Of a DNA stretch of 64,000 nucleotides, positions 28,101 through 39,468 are shown one piece after another. The DNA lies in the NCBI RefSeq assembly GCF_000317635.1, contig NC_019779.1, positions 1,426,001-1,490,000 of the forward strand, read 5' to 3'. Positions within the stretch are counted from its first letter, which is position 1, and each line of letters starts with the position of its first letter. The notes beneath the pieces are model-generated. The model worked only from the letters and a program-made list of their open reading frames with translations, did no database searches and was not told where the DNA came from. This DNA is from Halothece sp. PCC 7418 (lineage in GTDB: Bacteria; Cyanobacteriota; Cyanobacteriia; Cyanobacteriales; Rubidibacteraceae). Made by a program: the position numbers and the translations under genes.

Positions 28101-31100
28101 GGATGTTTGCTAGTCTCTTTTCCTAAGAGAAACTAATTGAATGGAAACGTTAAGTTTACGGATAGCCATGTTGATTCCTCACGTCTCTTTTCCTAAGAGA
28201 AACTAATTGAATGGAAACTTTTGTCGGCTGAGATTAGCATCTCAGCCTCTAACCCTACGTCTCTTTTCCTAAGAGAAACTAATTGAATGGAAACGCGGGG
28301 ACGGATGCTCCAAACCGAGGATAGAAAATTGGTCTCTTTTCCTAAGAGAAACTAATTGAATGGAAACTGCTTTTTCGCGTACTTCTTGAGAAAGTCAGAC
28401 TGTTGTCTCTTTTCCTAAGAGAAACTAATTGAATGGAAACTTAAACCATTTTTCCTTGGCTTCTAGCTTTTCTAACGCTTGGTCTCTTTTCCTAAGAGAA
28501 ACTAATTGAATGGAAACAGTGGAGACTTCTAAATAAACAAAGTCTACTAACTTAGCAGTGTCTCTTTTCCTAAGAGAAACTAATTGAATGGAAACACCTC
28601 TATGAGGTCGAAGAACTTTTTGTTTTCTCCGTCTCTTTTCCTAAGAGAAACTAATTGAATGGAAACTATTAATCAGAAGGTGTACTGCACTACCGAAGAA
28701 GGAGCTTTAGAGGTCTCTTTTCCTAAGAGAAACTAATTGAATGGAAACTTCCTCTGAAGCTGCTTGTATTTTCTGCCAACTCTTATGAGTCTCTTTTCCT
28801 AAGAGAAACTAATTGAATGGAAACGAAGTCAACAGTGAAATAACTTCCTCGGTCAATAACTTGTCTCTTTTCCTAAGAGAAACTAATTGAATGGAAACGC
28901 TTCTGACGGAGCAGCGTTCGCTGTTTTCTTCTTGCGATGTCTCTTTTCCTAAGAGAAACTAATTGAATGGAAACGTTCGAAGATTGCTTCTAAAGAAGCC
29001 AAATCTACCCGTCTCTTTTCCTAAGAGAAACTAATTGAATGGAAACCCACCGTATTCCAAAGCAAGCGTTCGAGTTCTTAGGTCTCTTTTCCTAAGAGAA
29101 ACTAATTGAATGGAAACTGGTTAGTAGTGTTTTTCTCCACTCTAAATGTTTCGAAGTCTCTTTTCCTAAGAGAAACTAATTGAATGGAAACAACGATTGA
29201 AACAGTTAAGACCTCTTTAGGCTTAATGCGAGTCTCTTTTCCTAAGAGAAACTAATTGAATGGAAACGCGGGACTTTATGTGAAAAGATTAATCTTCGTC
29301 TATGTCTCTTTTCCTAAGAGAAACTAATTGAATGGAAACTCTAAAACTTTCTTTGCTAAACTCTCTAACCTTTCTAAGTCTCTTTTCCTAAGAGAAACTA
29401 ATTGAATGGAAACTTGTTGTTCATGGTTTTACTCATCGTAGTTATAGAAGTCTCTTTTCCTAAGAGAAACTAATTGAATGGAAACGCTTCGATGTCCTCT
29501 TTGGACATCCCAGGGATACTCGCGAGGTCTCTTTTCCTAAGAGAAACTAATTGAATGGAAACTTGGAACAACAGGTCTAAGTGAATCATTGTTAGTTTGT
29601 CTCTTTTCCTAAGAGAAACTAATTGAATGGAAACTTAATGTTCTCACCGATTTGTTCAATTTGATTTTGCATTTGTCTCTTTTCCTAAGAGAAACTAATT
29701 GAATGGAAACTTTTGCTTAGTGTAGGTTAAAAGGCCGCTGTTAAAGGTCTCTTTTCCTAAGAGAAACTAATTGAATGGAAACAACTTTAGGGATAGAAAT
29801 ATAACCATCAGATAATAGGAGTCTCTTTTCCTAAGAGAAACTAATTGAATGGAAACTGCAAGGGGTGACCTTCCTTGCAAACAGCGAGGTAGTCTCTTTT
29901 CCTAAGAGAAACTAATTGAATGGAAACACCTTACTAAGTAGAAGTCAGCATTTAATCGTTCCTGGTCTCTTTTCCTAAGAGAAACTAATTGAATGGAAAC
30001 CAGTCTTTAGAAAAGCGTTCAGGGAAGATTTGTTCTAAGGTCTCTTTTCCTAAGAGAAACTAATTGAATGGAAACATAGAACGAGCCCGCCGGCTTCGAT
30101 TAAAACAAATTCGTCTCTTTTCCTAAGAGAAACTAATTGAATGGAAACAGCATAGCAGTCTAACCGATAATAAACTCCGTCACCAGGTCTCTTTTCCTAA
30201 GAGAAACTAATTGAATGGAAACTCTAAGTGCTCCCATTGTTACTCTCCCCCAAGCTCGAGTCTCTTTTCCTAAGAGAAACTAATTGAATGGAAACCATCT
30301 CGCCGCGCCCGCTCTTTATAGGCTGCTCTTGTCTCTTTTCCTAAGAGAAACTAATTGAATGGAAACATCGAGTCGTACAGCAGGATGCCACCCTGGAAGG
30401 AAGGTCTCTTTTCCTAAGAGAAACTAATTGAATGGAAACACGGGATAGGATACTGTGTATCCTGGGTCTATTTTAGTCTCTTTTCCTAAGAGAAACTAAT
30501 TGAATGGAAACTAGCCTCCAAAGAGGATTTTAGGCTTTCCAGTTCAGCAGGCGCGGTCTCTTTTCCTAAGAGAAACTAATTGAATGGAAACATAATCTAT
30601 ATCTTCTTATAAATTCTTATTACTATGTCTCTTTTCCTAAGAGAAACTAATTGAATGGAAACTTTTTCTTTTCTCCTACATACTTGTGCTTAGACAGTGA
30701 AGTCTCTTTTCCTAAGAGAAACTAATTGAATGGAAACTCCCCATTGTCCCCTAGACTCCTTCTCTTAGAGTCATTAGTCTCTTTTCCTAAGAGAAACTAA
30801 TTGAATGGAAACATAAGGAGTTTTGATGATTCTTCCATCGTTTAGGTACAAGTCTCTTTTCCTAAGAGAAACTAATTGAATGGAAACCTTTCATGAAATT
30901 AAAGAGACCTTCAAAGAGAACAATGTGTCTCTTTTCCTAAGAGAAACTAATTGAATGGAAACGGGACGCACAGCGCAAGGTGCTATCTCCCGTTCTTGTC
31001 TCTTTTCCTAAGAGAAACTAATTGAATGGAAACTCCATACACCCCGGCGCGGCGTAATTGATTAATTTCTTGTCTCTTTTCCTAAGAGAAACTAATTGAA

Positions 31101-33695
31101 TGGAAACACTATTAAAACTGCTCTAGAAGCAGAGAAGCCTTATTTAAGTCTCTTTTCCTAAGAGAAACTAATTGAATGGAAACTTCCAATCATCTAGGGA
31201 CTTTTTAGAAGGTTTAGCCCAATGTCTCTTTTCCTAAGAGAAACTAATTGAATGGAAACAGGTAATTCCTAGGTTGATAATAAAGTCTTTTACCTTGTCT
31301 CTTTTCCTAAGAGAAACTAATTGAATGGAAACTCCGTCAGGGTCTGTTCCTTTTAACAATACGGCAGGTCTCTTTTCCTAAGAGAAACTAATTGAATGGA
31401 AACAACTCTCTTATAGAGTTCTCAGTCACGTTAGGGAGATACCGTCTCTTTTCCTAAGAGAAACTAATTGAATGGAAACGTTTCTATTAATTTCTAACCA
31501 CTGTTTCATTTTTTCTGTCTCTTTTCCTAAGAGAAACTAATTGAATGGAAACATAACTATCAACCCAAGGTTGCATAGTGACTCCATTTAAGTCTCTTTT
31601 CCTAAGAGAAACTAATTGAATGGAAACTCGAAGACCATTACGTCTTCTTGGTCTCCCACTTCTAGTCTCTTTTCCTAAGAGAAACTAATTGAATGGAAAC
31701 CGATAACGTATATTTCACTGACTTCAATTTCTTAGAGCGTCTCTTTTCCTAAGAGAAACTAATTGAATGGAAACAGAAAAAAGCCCGCCAAGGGGCGGGC
31801 CTTTTTTAGTCTCTTTTCCTAAGAGAAACTAATTGAATGGAAACGGGAGACCGTTGAAATAGTTGTAGAGCGTAATGTGCAGGTCTCTTTTCCTAAGAGA
31901 AACTAATTGAATGGAAACTTCTCATAACTTCCTAGAGCCTTAGCTTTATTTTTATAGTAAAGTCTCTTTTCCTAAGAGAAACTAATTGAATGGAAACCCC
32001 TTCGCGAAACCGTAAAATATTACTACGTATCCCGTGTCTCTTTTCCTAAGAGAAACTAATTGAATGGAAACCATAATAAACTCCTTACTGTATTGTGTAT
32101 GTGTTGATGGTCTCTTTTCCTAAGAGAAACTAATTGAATGGAAACACCAGATGACTTTCTATAAAGGAGAGAAACTGGTCATCACTGGTCTCTTTTCCTA
32201 AGAGAAACTAATTGAATGGAAACAAAAAGTAGTCTTAGACTACGCTGCGAAAGTAGACGGTCTCTTTTCCTAAGAGAAACTAATTGAATGGAAACTAGCC
32301 TCCAAAGAGGATTTTAGTTCTTGTAGTTCTAGTCTCTTTTCCTAAGAGAAACTAATTGAATGGAAACTTACACTCCCGCTTCCACCTCCAAGGGAGGACA
32401 GCGGGGTCTCTTTTCCTAAGAGAAACTAATTGAATGGAAACGATGTTTCTTACCTCTCTTTCCCGTCCTCTGTAAAGTCTCTTTTCCTAAGAGAAACTAA
32501 TTGAATGGAAACTTCTATGAGCAGGAAGGAGAAGCAACTTCCACTGATGTCTCTTTTCCTAAGAGAAACTAATTGAATGGAAACGACCTGGATGAGGTCG
32601 AAGAAGTTTTTATTATCTTCTAGTCTCTTTTCCTAAGAGAAACTAATTGAATGGAAACTAGCTACGCTTACGCCGACGACGCTTCTTGCGGTCAGCTTTA
32701 CGTCTCTTTTCCTAAGAGAAACTAATTGAATGGAAACTCGACCGAGACAGCGACGATCACCAAGTCTTAGTCGAGTCTCTTTTCCTAAGAGAAACTAATT
32801 GAATGGAAACATTTGGATGGGACGGACGCCCGCCTTGCGGCGGACTCGTGTCTCTTTTCCTAAGAGAAACTAATTGAATGGAAACCCATTAGGACTTCGT
32901 AGCCAGAGAAGGACGTCATGATGTCTCTTTTCCTAAGAGAAACTAATTGAATGGAAACAGGACTCGGTCGCTCTGCTGAGGAGACATACCATCGAGTCTC
33001 TTTTCCTAAGAGAAACTAATTGAATGGAAACTTCTCTAAAGCAACCCAGTTCTCTGCATTCGTCCAGAGCTGTCTCTTTTCCTAAGAGAAACTAATTGAA
33101 TGGAAACAATAAAAAGAAACGGGGAACTCGTAAGACTCTAAACGAGTCTCTTTTCCTAAGAGAAACTAATTGAATGGAAACCTGACACTAGACATCTCCC
33201 TCCGTGCAGCGATGGAGTCTCTTTTCCTAAGAGAAACTAATTGAATGGAAACGAATATGCAGCTTCAGAGCATTCCGTTTATTGCGGAGGGTCTCTTTTC
33301 CTAAGAGAAACTAATTGAATGGAAACTTATTAATCTAGTCGAACTGTCCGACCAATCAGACCCAAGTCTCTTTTCCTAAGAGAAACTAATTGAATGGAAA
33401 CTGAAGAGGTAAAGCGATACTCCCGCTTGGAGCGTCAAGTCTCTTTTCCTAAGAGAAACTAATTGAATGGAAACTTCCAGTCTGGAATGCTCAGAGCACC
33501 AGAAATAAGAATGGTCTCTTTTCCTAAGAGAAACTAATTGAATGGAAACGACTTTTGACCATTTTGGCTATTGTAAATATAACCTACGTCTCTTTTCCTA
33601 AGAGAAACTAATTGAATGGAAACAAAAAATCATCAATCACATCTTTTTTAGTAAATTTAGTCTCTTTTCCTAAGAGAAACTAATTGAATGGAAAC
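16117..33695 (+). CRISPR. Very long type III CRISPR array, about 237 repeats of 36 bp and 236 spacers
   Basis: The repeat begins GTCTCTTTTCCTAAGAGAAA and ends CTAATTGAATGGAAAC. It contains a stem TCTCTT / AAGAGA with loop TTCCT, then a single-stranded 3' part. I counted 237 copies by eye (an error of a few is possible). The first starts at 16117 and the last at 33660, a mean period of 74.3 bp. All copies I read, including the last, look identical. Spacers are mostly 34-45 bp. The repeat resembles that of CRISPR3 of Synechocystis 6803 (III-Bv) as I recall it, so precursors are probably cut by RNase E. Frames that cross the array are artefacts. Confidence 0.98.
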
Positions 33696-33718
33696 TGGAA
33701 ACTCTCAAATTAAAAAAA

Positions 33719-33739
33719 TTCGCTGTTCGCATAGAAAGG
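33719..33739 (+). promoter_or_regulatory. Shared CRISPR-island motif before cas10 (site A)
   Basis: TTCGCTGTTCGCATAGAAAG matches sites B and C in the TTCGCRTAGAAAG core and in most of the preceding arm. A second AGAAAGGGATTG copy lies at 33774-33785, so the element may be paired. It is 24 bp after the last CRISPR repeat and 170 bp before the cas10 start. Confidence 0.4.
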
Positions 33740-33858
33740 GGTTGCAATTTCCGAAATTGGTTATAGGCTGAACAGAAAGGGATTGATAAGCAACTCGCCA
33801 AAATCATCTCTTGCTCAGTATTTTGGCGTTTGTTTAATCTTCCTTAAATCAACAGAAG

Positions 33859-33876
33859 CTCACAATTAATTGTGAG
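33859..33876. promoter_or_regulatory. Perfect 18-bp palindrome before cas10
   Basis: CTCACAATTAATTGTGAG is fully self-complementary and lies 33 bp before the cas10 start. It could be a dimeric repressor's operator or, if transcribed, a hairpin at the 5' end of the cmr mRNA. Confidence 0.45.
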
Positions 33877-33909
33877 AGAATAGCAAAATAGCCAATCAAA
33901 TTGGAACCT

Positions 33910-36909
33910 ATGACTGAAGTTTACTGGCAAGCCAAATTATGGGGATTGCTACATGACCCAGTGTTCAAACCCCTCCACAGCAACTCAGGACGGGGTGGAA
34001 ATAGTTTTTGGCGCGATCTACCGCCCTTACAAACCTGGCATGAAAACGGTTGGAATCCTGAAGACGCACAGAAAAAATTTTTTGAACATATTCGTTTAGC
34101 GGATTTTATCAGTTCCGCCAGCGATCGCGCAGCAATTGGTAGTTTAACTGCTGCTGTCAATTACAATCAAACGGGGTTAGAGATCAGTCATCTCCTCTCT
34201 GGGGCAAAATATCAATTTCAACTCAACACAGAACAACATCAGCAACTACTTAAAAATCGCAAAGAGGTTTTAGATCAAGCGGAAGCAAGGCTACAATCCC
34301 TCATTCCTGATTCCATTCTTGAAGCCTCAGCCCATGATTTAGCAGGAAGCAAACGCTTATTTTGGTGGTTATGGCGGTGTTTACCTGAAGCAGCCAGCAC
34401 GGTGTTAGGAGATCAACGGCTTGCCATTCTCCCTGCAGAAACACGCCTTCCTGATAGTTCCATTTGGAGTCATGCTAGCTTAACCTCTGCACTCGCGGGG
34501 GCATTAGCAGGCTTCGAGATCACCCCAGAACAACTAGAAAAAAATTGGTCTTCCAGTCAAACCCTATCCCATCCTTATCTTGCTGTCTTTAGCTTTTCAC
34601 CGATTCAAGAATTAATTAAGGCGAGTCGGAAAATGCGAGACTTTTGGGCAGGATCATGGTTACTGCATTATCTCTCAGCTACGGTGAGTTGGAAACTGGC
34701 GCAACAATATGGACCCGACTCTTTATTGTATCCCTCGCTCTATCAACAGCCCTTGATTGACCATTGGTTATTACAACAGTATCCAGAATTTGGGGATTGG
34801 GTAAAACAACCACGTGATAGGTCTCTTTTAACCGCAGGGTTTCCCAATGTCATTGTTGCTATCTTACCGAAAGATCGGGTTGCTCCTGCAATGCAAACGG
34901 CGAAAAGTGCGCTAATTGAAACTTGGCGTAATTTAGGGAAAGAAACCCTTGATTTCCTGCAAACCCAACGTCATTGGCAAAGAAATCTCTCGTTTAAGAG
35001 TTCTACTTGGCAAGGTTGGCTAGATGGACAATGGCAATTTTACTGGAGTGGCGTTCCCATTGGACGAGAAGATGAACCCCTGAAAAATGCAGCGATTCCA
35101 GAAGAAAAGGAAACAGAATTAAATCGCTGGTCAAATGCTGAAAATCAGGCTTATGGCTTAGAAAATAAGCAAGAGATTAACTTATTTCAACAAGCAGAAC
35201 TCAACTTTCTCCGTAAAGCATACGAATATCGCGAGGAAAAATGGGGACGCAAATTTAGCATTAATATCGGATCATGGTGGGCTTCCATTTTTGACCAAAC
35301 TCGCCTCTCCCTTGCGGTAACGAAAAACGCCCGCACTTGGGAAATTCCCACCGCTTTCGGTCCCCGTTCTACGATTTCTGGAGTGGGTCCCGTTGTTCAT
35401 TCTGGCGATGATTGGATCACGGAAGGGGAAACCCAACATTATTGGCAACGACAAGCGGGTTTATTTGATGGACGGGAAGAATTGAATGCTACAGAAACGG
35501 TCAAACGCACTTTAGAGAAAATCTTACCCAACCTGTTAGGAGGAGACGCTAATCCTGCTATTTCTTATCCTGACTTAACGTCGGGTGTTGCAGGGTATCT
35601 CAAAACCCATGACCAGCAACATCAAGCAAAATTCGATCGCGCTTGTGAAGATATTCTTAACCAGTTTCCTTGGGCGCAAAACGTCATTGATGACATGGCG
35701 AATAAGTGGGGCATTCCTTACATTGATGATGCTCCTAATGCCAATCAATATCATCCCCGTTTACTCAATGCAGGCTGGTTAGTGGAAGATGCGGAAACGC
35801 CAGAGTTAACCAAACTTGAACAAGATTACAACAAAGAATCTGATCCACAAATCGCCCAACAACTTGCAGAAGACATCACTCAACTGAAAACCCAATACCG
35901 TCAACAAGTAGAAACGGTCATTAGTAAACACTATCCCAATAATAATCCTGCTAGCTGGTATGTTTTAGCTGCGGGGGATGGCGATGGGATGAGTAAGTGG
36001 CTAACAGGTGAGAAACTGCAACCCTATCAAGACTATGTTTCCTCTGACTTAAATGTTTCCAAAGAGGTGAAACAAGAATATAATCAGTTTCTCCAGATGA
36101 AAAAGCGCATGGGACCCTCAACCCATAACGCCCTCAGTCGCGCCTTGTTAGACTTTTCTAATCAACTGGTTCCCTATCTTACCGAACAACGCTATGCGGG
36201 ACGGCTGATTTATAGTGGTGGGGATGATGTTCTCGCCTACAGCAACTTATGGGAATGGGATCAATGGTTGTGGGATGTTCGCCAATGTTTTCGCGGTGAT
36301 CAAGACCCACAAAACGAGTTTGATAATACAGGAGACTATTGGCAATGGAAAAAGACTCCAGAAAATTCTTTACTGCGCGATCGTCCGTTGTTTACAATGG
36401 GTCAACTGGCGACCCTTAGTTTTGGCATTACCCTTGCCCATCATTCTGTCCCCCTCGCGATTACTTTAGAAAATCTCTGGGAAGCTGAATCAGAAGCCAA
36501 AGCCCATGAGGATGCAAATGGGAAGACGAAAGATGCTGTGCAAGTGCGTGTGTTATACGGCAATGGCAATATTTTGAAGGCAACCGCAAAATTCCCTGTG
36601 TTTCACCAGTGGCAACAATTACTGCAACAGTATCCAGATTTAGAAAGCAGTCTCTATGAACAAGCTGCAACTTTGTGGAATCAACATCCCATTCCCACAC
36701 GGGAAGCCATTGATCCTTGGGTGAGTTTCTTTGTTTCCCGCCGTGAAAGTCTCAACACCCCTGAGGTACAAGCGAACTTTCAACAGTCTTTCTCTCAATT
36801 TCTAGATACTCTGTGGCAGCATCATCCGGAATCAAAACTGGAAGAAGCGGTCACCAACTGGTTAAAACTGGCTGCCTTTGTGCAGCGATCGCGCACGATT
36901 AAACTGTGA
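33910..36909 (+). CDS. cmr2: Type III-B Cas10 / Cmr2, large subunit
   Basis: Cas10 is the DNase and cyclic-oligoadenylate synthase of the Cmr complex. The 999-residue protein has HD at residues 15-16 (LLHDPVFKPL) and LADFISSASDRAAIG in the N-terminal HD-type domain. AAGDGDGMSKWL near 688-699 is in the first palm part and SGGDDVLAYSNL in the second, with GGDD at 770-773. The intact GGDD predicts cOA synthesis. The remaining HD-site residues are not clear, so DNase activity is uncertain. A TTG at 33901 would add three residues. cmr3 follows after 12 bases with a GAGGAGG ribosome site. Confidence 0.92.
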   Translation: MTEVYWQAKLWGLLHDPVFKPLHSNSGRGGNSFWRDLPPLQTWHENGWNPEDAQKKFFEHIRLADFISSASDRAAIGSLTAAVNYNQTGLEISHLLSGAKYQFQLNTEQHQQLLKNRKEVLDQAEARLQSLIPDSILEASAHDLAGSKRLFWWLWRCLPEAASTVLGDQRLAILPAETRLPDSSIWSHASLTSALAGALAGFEITPEQLEKNWSSSQTLSHPYLAVFSFSPIQELIKASRKMRDFWAGSWLLHYLSATVSWKLAQQYGPDSLLYPSLYQQPLIDHWLLQQYPEFGDWVKQPRDRSLLTAGFPNVIVAILPKDRVAPAMQTAKSALIETWRNLGKETLDFLQTQRHWQRNLSFKSSTWQGWLDGQWQFYWSGVPIGREDEPLKNAAIPEEKETELNRWSNAENQAYGLENKQEINLFQQAELNFLRKAYEYREEKWGRKFSINIGSWWASIFDQTRLSLAVTKNARTWEIPTAFGPRSTISGVGPVVHSGDDWITEGETQHYWQRQAGLFDGREELNATETVKRTLEKILPNLLGGDANPAISYPDLTSGVAGYLKTHDQQHQAKFDRACEDILNQFPWAQNVIDDMANKWGIPYIDDAPNANQYHPRLLNAGWLVEDAETPELTKLEQDYNKESDPQIAQQLAEDITQLKTQYRQQVETVISKHYPNNNPASWYVLAAGDGDGMSKWLTGEKLQPYQDYVSSDLNVSKEVKQEYNQFLQMKKRMGPSTHNALSRALLDFSNQLVPYLTEQRYAGRLIYSGGDDVLAYSNLWEWDQWLWDVRQCFRGDQDPQNEFDNTGDYWQWKKTPENSLLRDRPLFTMGQLATLSFGITLAHHSVPLAITLENLWEAESEAKAHEDANGKTKDAVQVRVLYGNGNILKATAKFPVFHQWQQLLQQYPDLESSLYEQAATLWNQHPIPTREAIDPWVSFFVSRRESLNTPEVQANFQQSFSQFLDTLWQHHPESKLEEAVTNWLKLAAFVQRSRTIKL

Positions 36910-38034
<1,125 letters not shown>

Positions 38035-38049
38035 GGGGCTAACTCATTC

Positions 38050-38092
38050 CAGTTCCCCCCTTTCAAAGGGGGGCTAGGGGGGATTCCCCTTT
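38050..38092. repeat. G-rich dispersed element inside the cmr operon
   Basis: The palindromic CCCCCCTTTCAAAGGGGGGC core followed by TAGGGGGGATTCCCC is the same core as the 13665-13848 repeats. It lacks their AGAGAAAC 3' end. It lies between cmr3 and cmr4 and may attenuate readthrough. Confidence 0.6.
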
Positions 38093-38118
38093 CTAAAAAT
38101 TAAAATCAAGGACAGATC

Positions 38119-38970
38119 ATGAACACAATCTATTTTTACCTCCTCTCTCCTCTCCATACTGGCGGAACCACCCAAGAAGGCAACCTCGTCGGTATCGCCA
38201 GAGAATCTCACACCAATCTCCCCTATATCCCTTCTAGCACCATTCGTGGTCGTTTGCGGGCAATGGCGAAGGCTGAAGATGCAAAACAGGAAGAACAAGA
38301 AAAAGCCCAAAATCAACAAAAAAAAGATGAAGGAAAGGAAAAGCCAAAAAGAAAATCTTTTCGTTTATTTGGCACAGAATTAGATAACGCCCAACAACTT
38401 GAACAAGGGGATATTTGGGTCGGGGATGGATCATTACTCTGGGTTCCCGTTCCCTCTCTCAGTCATGGTGTTGTGTGGATTAGTTCTCCCTTTTTATTAC
38501 GCCGTTGGCAAAGCCGTCAACCACAATCTGCACATCAAACCGCAATTCCTGACCCCTATAGCTGTAACTTTAATCAAAATAGCAAAGTTTATCTTAAAGA
38601 TGCGATTATCAAATCTGATGAACTGAAAGCGTTTGACAACTGGCAATCTTTTGTTCCCAAACAAGCCAGCAGTATCGACAAAGTTTTAGTGCTTCCCGAC
38701 CAACATTGTGCGACTCTCATTCAAATGAGTTTGTGGCGACAAGTCAAGATCAAACTGGATGAACATAAAGTGGTCGATGGCGGTTTCCGCTATGAAGAAG
38801 CCATTCCCCCTGATACTCTCATGTATTTTACTTGGGGACTCACCAACCAAGCTAACGGAACTGGACAACAATCACAAAACGACTTCCAAACTTTAATTCA
38901 AAGTCACGACATCATCCAAATCGGCGGACAAGAAAGCCTCGGTCGCGGTTTTGTTCAACAATCTCAGTAG
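38119..38970 (+). CDS. cmr4: Cmr4 (Cas7-group RAMP), backbone subunit, catalytic Asp apparently absent
   Basis: Cmr4 forms the helical backbone and normally cuts target RNA every six bases with an Asp in a VDLP-type loop before the RE motif. The 283-residue protein starts MNTIYFYLLSPLHTGG. In its loop the run GNLVGIARESHTNLPYIPSS has Leu where that Asp is expected. Then comes TIRGRLRAMAK. A Lys/Glu-rich insertion sits near residues 55-75. The late GQESLGRGFV is the RAMP Gly-loop. Loss of backbone slicing is inferred from motif alignment only. Confidence 0.85.
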   Translation: MNTIYFYLLSPLHTGGTTQEGNLVGIARESHTNLPYIPSSTIRGRLRAMAKAEDAKQEEQEKAQNQQKKDEGKEKPKRKSFRLFGTELDNAQQLEQGDIWVGDGSLLWVPVPSLSHGVVWISSPFLLRRWQSRQPQSAHQTAIPDPYSCNFNQNSKVYLKDAIIKSDELKAFDNWQSFVPKQASSIDKVLVLPDQHCATLIQMSLWRQVKIKLDEHKVVDGGFRYEEAIPPDTLMYFTWGLTNQANGTGQQSQNDFQTLIQSHDIIQIGGQESLGRGFVQQSQ

Positions 38971-39050
38971 GGTGGGCACTGCCCACCATTACCCACCATG
39001 ATTAATTAACGATTATGTTGGGTTTCACTTCATTCTACCCAACCTACTTT
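38966..39050. repeat. Two palindromic repeats between cmr4 and cmr5
   Basis: GTAGGGTGGGCACTGCCCAC at about 38967-38987 is a dispersed palindrome whose full form is at 41444-41468. TTGGGTTTCACTTCATTCTA with ACCCAACCTAC follows at about 39018-39048. Both types are common cyanobacterial repeats. They may reduce expression of the distal cmr genes. Confidence 0.6.
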
Positions 39051-39071
39051 TTGACTGAGAAAGGAGAAATT

Positions 39072-39464
39072 ATGACTTTTGACCCCAGAACCATTGCAAC
39101 ACCCGTTTACGAAGCCTTACAAGACTTACGGATTCAACATAACAAAAACGAGTCACGCTTAAAAGAACAAAAAAGCCAAGCGGTTGAACTTTACACTTAC
39201 CTCGCCACTTGGGGAATGATGCGCCTAAAAGCTGAAGAACAAGCCCTCTCTCAAGACGGGAAAAAAGATGTCGTTAAAAAGTATTTTCAATGTCTCAAAA
39301 GTCTGACAGGAATTGAAGAATTAACGACAGTCCAAGGTTTAGAAACGATCAAAAACCTATCCACTGATGACTATTTGGGTTTAACAGGCTTAGGACTCGA
39401 AATTGCCCAAGAATTTAGCTTTTGGGCAAATGCCATCTATCACGATATTACAGGAGAACAATAG
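39072..39464 (+). CDS. cmr5: Cmr5, small subunit
   Basis: A 130-residue all-helical protein, the length and layout of Cmr5, which lines the target channel of the Cmr complex. The segment AVELYTYLATWGMMRLKAEE and the LTGLGLEIAQEFSFWANAIY end fit. AAGGAG at 39061-39066 fixes the start at 39072. The next gene starts four bases after the stop. Confidence 0.82.
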   Translation: MTFDPRTIATPVYEALQDLRIQHNKNESRLKEQKSQAVELYTYLATWGMMRLKAEEQALSQDGKKDVVKKYFQCLKSLTGIEELTTVQGLETIKNLSTDDYLGLTGLGLEIAQEFSFWANAIYHDITGEQ

Positions 39465-39468
39465 AATC

